Below are positions 60,484 to 64,000 of a stretch of 64,000 nt of DNA, piece by piece. Numbering within the stretch: position 1 is the stretch's first letter; each line of letters begins with the position of its first letter. The stretch lies in the NCBI GenBank assembly GCA_009760855.2, contig WPIO01000082.1, positions 62,001-126,000 on the forward strand, read 5' to 3'. The position numbers and the translations under genes were made by a program. The notes beneath the pieces were generated by a model that saw nothing but the letters and a program-made list of their open reading frames with translations, was not told where the DNA came from and did no database searches. This DNA is from Cristatella mucedo (lineage: Eukaryota > Bryozoa > Phylactolaemata > Cristatellidae).

Positions 60484-60880
60484 AAACAGGATATATGCTG
60501 ACAGAGCCGATTTTGAACGTTAGGTTTTCCAATTTTTGAATCACACTTGGTTTGCCAATAAATAGCAAGTTGGTTTTATTATTATTAAGTTCAAGAAAGT
60601 GTACTGCCATTTATGTGCGGATGTCATCAATACATACAGCATAGGAGTTGAGAGAAATCGTCGGCGTGCTGGGGGGCTGGGAGAAATCAAAGCAAAGGTA
60701 CAAGTGATTGTCTGTCATCTGCTTAGAAGTGAAGAGCTGCTGGTTGCGTCTGGCAATCACCTTGGCGAGAGGGAGAGTGTAAACGGTGAAAAGAGCCAAA
60801 CCAAGCACAGCGCCCTGAGTTACTCCATACTTTAGAGGTTCCTCGGATGGTCTTTTTCAGCTCACATTAATACTCCAGTT
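60484..60880 (-). mobile_element. LINE-A RT fragment, minus strand
   Basis: Minus strand shows [14 protein letters not shown] and DNHLYLCFDFSQPPS. It lies tail-adjacent and inverted relative to the preceding copy. Truncated at both ends. Confidence 0.8.
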
Positions 60881-61965
60881 TCCAAGAGGACCTCCGACGT
60901 AAGGCTTCACGGTCAGTGTATCCAGTCAACCGCAGAAGAATCTCCGAGAAGCTGAGGGTGCTTAAAAAGGCATTTCTTTCGTTGAGCTTTCTTTAGACCT
61001 ATACTTTCAAGCCATTCTTTTCGTATGGGCCTTAGGAATTTCTAGATAATTAGTTTTCTGCATCGGCTTTGTAGGCTGCAACGCAGGGACGACTTATGGG
61101 TACCGTAGGCAGCCGCCGCCTAAGGACGTTCAGCCAGGTACCAGCTCCTGGCTGCTCTAGCGTGGTACTGCACAGAAGCATGCATGATGAACTGATGCTA
61201 AATGATGAACTGAACGCATCGAGCCTTTAGTCCAGCGGAACTTCCAAGGGAAGTCTGGCAGACCTCCCGCGTCACCGTCACAATTCAAGGGTAGACAGTG
61301 CGCATCGGAAGAATTTGGTAATTTAAGTATTGAACGCAAGATGCAAATGTGGCGGCTTTTGAAGCTTGTCGGTGTCGGAAATTAAACAATTTCAAAGATG
61401 GTGCTGAAAAAGGCTGCTATAGCGGCGGTACTGTGGCGCTCACATTAAGCCTTAATTTTCGAGGGGCTAGCATGACGATCGAGGCGTCTAATATTTTTAG
61501 TTCAGGCTCCGAAGACACGAGACAGCGGCTTCGTTTCAAAATTGTCTGAAGAAGCCCGTCGGGTGGCAACCTTCATCGTGAAGCGTCTAGGCATTTCTCA
61601 AATAATCAGGGAGGAACAGCCCATTTTCTCTTCGGGGAGACGCTAAAACCTACTGCTTGGCAGTGCACGCTCGGGGCACGGCGCGGCGGCGGCGGCAAGC
61701 TCTCCAGCTGCATGCCACCGATATCTATCTAAACGACGCCGCTTGACAGGGCTTCCCCCAGTGAACTGCCCTGGACCCGCGGAGCCTGAGGCCTTCCGAA
61801 TGTGGCAATTTTCTTTTATTGGCCACCGTTGGAGAGCATTTTCGAGAATAACGTCTATAGCGTGAGGTTCGGGCCCTGTGTCTTTTTGGGGCCACAGCGT
61901 AGCACTTCCGGAGAAGTTTTGGGTGGTAGTTTTCGAAAGTGCGGGCCTTTGTGGGTCTTATGAGA
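60881..61965. other. No feature recognised
   Basis: About 1.1 kb between a LINE fragment and a microsatellite. Short frames (61349..61549 and others) have no domain and no exon signals I trust. Confidence 0.4.
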
Positions 61966-61973
61966 AAGAGAGA

Positions 61974-62033
<60 letters not shown>

Positions 62034-62171
62034 CAGACAGACAGAGAGAGACAAACAGACAGAGAGACAGAGACAGACAGAGATAGAGCAGAGAGAGACA
62101 CAGAGAGACACAGAGAGACACAGAGAGACACAGAGAGACACAGAGAGACACAGAGATACAAAGAGAGAGAT

Positions 62172-62238
<67 letters not shown>

Positions 62239-62240
62239 TA
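61966..62240. repeat. GA and CACAGAGAGA microsatellite
   Basis: (GA)n at 61974..62026, then GACA-type repeats, then about six units of a 10-base repeat CACAGAGAGA at 62098..62157, then (GA)n again to 62229. Not flanked by U-block sequence, so unrelated in origin to the other GA tracts. Confidence 0.95.
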
Positions 62241-63019
62241 ATTTTCGTTTTTTTATTATAAATACTGGGAAATATCAGCCAGTAATAACAGTAATATTCT
62301 TATTATAACGTAGTTAAAATAAGTAGCTGCGTCTGTAATACTTCCGATATACAACCAATAAGAGCTTCCGAGTAAATTGGCTACACTGAGAATAAAGCGC
62401 GTCACCTGTCGGTTTGCAAAAGCACTGAGACAGAGAAATAATGTGGGCCACGCGACGTCAGACTTCCCATGAAATGGGGAAGCGTCCGAACAAGGTCAAG
62501 AGACGGCCTACAGAGACAGACTACGCTTAGCTGCCACCATGCCTTAGACGCCAGAGTAAGTAAGTCCGTTGTCAATGAGGTGAGCTCAATCGCTTAGGAG
62601 TTGGTGCAACGATTTGCGAGTGACGCGAAGAAAAGAACGAAATCGAGGAGGCGCTCGATTTGTAGCACGCGAGTACCGTCGGAGAATGCCAGCTAGAGTA
62701 GCTAGCTTTTTCCGGACCTGCGAAGCCGATCTTCCGAATCCTAGCGTGTGCTGCTAGCGTGCTAGCGATTGTCCTCCGATTCGCACGTGCTAGCGGTCCG
62801 ATATGAGGCCGCCGCCGCCGGCCGCTGAGCGACTGCATTTTCGCGATGACCTGCTCGGCAGGTTTGGCAAGTTTTGGGGCGTTGCTGAATGAGGCGTGGG
62901 TCGGGGTGGTTCGAGTCGGTTCGATCCGCTTCGCCAAGGTCCAAGAACGAGTTCGCATTACGCAGCTCTGCATCTAGCAAATTTCATGGTAGCTCAGCGA
63001 ATTGCTGCGGATCGCCACG
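62241..63019. other. No feature recognised
   Basis: Sequence turning CG-rich towards the right. Overlapping minus-strand frames at 62572..62980 look compositional. Confidence 0.4.
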
Positions 63020-63187
63020 GTAGATCGCCCAGGAGGTAAGGCGCTTTCGCGACCGTTGTCGAGAGTTCGAATCATGGATTGGGCGATCCTCTGTTGCCAA
63101 CTGCAAGCGTTGGTGACAGCCGTTTGAGGCTCTTCTGCTGCTAAACAACAGAGGCTGCTAAACCCCTGTAATATTTATTATTGTATC
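63020..63187 (+). mobile_element. SINE-B
   Basis: Head with an A-box-like CCCAGGAGGTAAGGCGC and B box GAGAGTTCGAATCATGG, body CTGCAAGCGTTGGTGACAGCC and GCTCTTCTGCTGCTAAA, end ATATTTATTATTG. Confidence 0.8.
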
Positions 63188-64000
63188 GCAAATGCAGTTC
63201 GTCACACCGTCGCACTAGGGTCGCCGCAGTCACGCAGTCAGGCCCTCGCAGGCCTCGCGAGCGTGCGAGCGTCACGGCGCACTGTCTCAGCGCGTCTCAT
63301 TCATTTCAGCATGCTCTTCGCGATGCTGCCTGACAGAATTGGAAAGAATGTTCAAGCTCGAAACAAGACGCAGGTTTTCCGGCGCTTCGGCACCGTCACC
63401 ACCGCCCAGGGCGTACAGGCCGCCGTCCCGACTGCCGCCGCCGCTGACGGTGCTCCCACCGCACAGGAGAGCGGGCGATCGCTCGCACCCACCAGCGGAT
63501 ACTCTACGCGTACGACGCCCGCCGCAACCGCCACCGCGGCGTTTAGCCAAGGCGGCCCGGCGCGCGAGCCAGCCGACGTCTGGCCGCAGCGCAAGCGAGA
63601 TTCGCGCGAGCATGTCCGGCCTCTGGAACCTCGCTCGTTCGCTCCGCTGCAGGCCCGGCGCCCTCCACGGAGCGATACGTGCGCGACCGGCACGCCGGGC
63701 GCCGCGGCGGCAGCGGTCAGGACAAAGCGCCACCTGCCCGCCGCCACGAAGAGCCTCTGCCCGCCATAGTCACGCAGCCGGTCGCGGGCGCGGCTGCCAC
63801 CGCCCGGCCAGTACCGACGGCTTGCCATCGCGCCGATCGGCTGGACGGCCCCGACGAGACACCGCCGCTCGACGACGACGAAGGCCGCCGTCGCACGCGA
63901 GACACCAACGAACGCGGCTCACGCCATCTGCCAGCCTCGGCCTCGGCCACCGAGCAGCTGCAGCCACTTCTGCTGCCGCAGCTGCAGCGAGCCTCTCGCA
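63188..64000. other. CpG-rich tract with long low-complexity frames, runs off the window
   Basis: Very CG-rich to the right edge. A plus frame (63263..63769) and several minus frames are open together, which is expected from composition. The plus frame is Ala/Thr/Arg-rich with no domain. It could be a promoter with an Ala-rich first exon of a gene lying right of the window, but nothing here identifies it. Confidence 0.35.

Noticed and set aside
62098-62157. Regularly spaced repeat resembling a CRISPR array
   Set aside because: The unit is a 10-base microsatellite with no unique spacers, in a eukaryotic context.
22431-63187. tRNA genes at the A/B-box sequences
   Set aside because: Each is followed by a SINE body or LINE tail instead of a tRNA 3' half, and no complete cloverleaf can be drawn.

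Overview
This is eukaryotic, most likely invertebrate metazoan, DNA. The only recognisable host genes are Rac-type Rho GTPases. Each is split into small exons by GT-AG introns, and the rest is dominated by CR1/L2-like LINEs, tRNA-derived SINEs, long GA microsatellites and segmental duplications. I cannot name the species. Nothing bacterial, viral or CRISPR-like is visible.

Three Rac genes lie head-to-tail on the minus strand. Rac-1 (654..2628) shows exons 1-4, and exons 5-6 lie off the left edge. Rac-2 (12081..18835) and Rac-3 (36987..43786) are complete six-exon genes encoding 192 and 187 residues. Exons 1 to 5 have the same sizes wherever present (35, 72, 118, 63, 136 nt), all splice sites fit GT-AG, and both visible C-termini end in a CLLL prenylation box. 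Rac-1 is canonical over the part seen. Rac-2 and Rac-3 carry many replacements in exon 2 (P-loop and switch I), at overlapping positions.

Layout: Rac-1; upstream block U1; a LINE-B copy; block P; block D2 (a diverged relative of U); an old LINE-A endonuclease fragment; Rac-2; U2; block Q; SINE and LINE-B; block R; LINE-B; second copy of P; LINE-B; D3; old LINE-A; Rac-3; U3; Q'; LINE-A; R'. So roughly 6.7-25.6 kb and 28.5-50.0 kb are two copies of one segment, differing by mobile-element insertions for which the other copy often preserves the empty site. Rac-1 and Rac-2 are about 98-99% identical over the first ~1.1 kb and diverge abruptly after it, which suggests recent gene conversion or unequal exchange.

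From 50 to 64 kb the duplication ends. This part holds LINE and SINE copies, a 699-bp terminal-inverted-repeat element, a GA/CACAGAGAGA microsatellite and two CpG-rich tracts (about 52.3-53.7 kb and 63.2-64.0 kb). The CpG-rich tracts may be promoters or first exons of genes I cannot identify.

Two LINE families recur. LINE-A has a 3' hairpin followed by (ATT)n. LINE-B ends in TTACA-like repeats. All copies seen are truncated or carry stops or frameshifts. The LINE-A 3' hairpin shows compensatory base changes between copies, and one tRNA-headed SINE carries the same hairpin.
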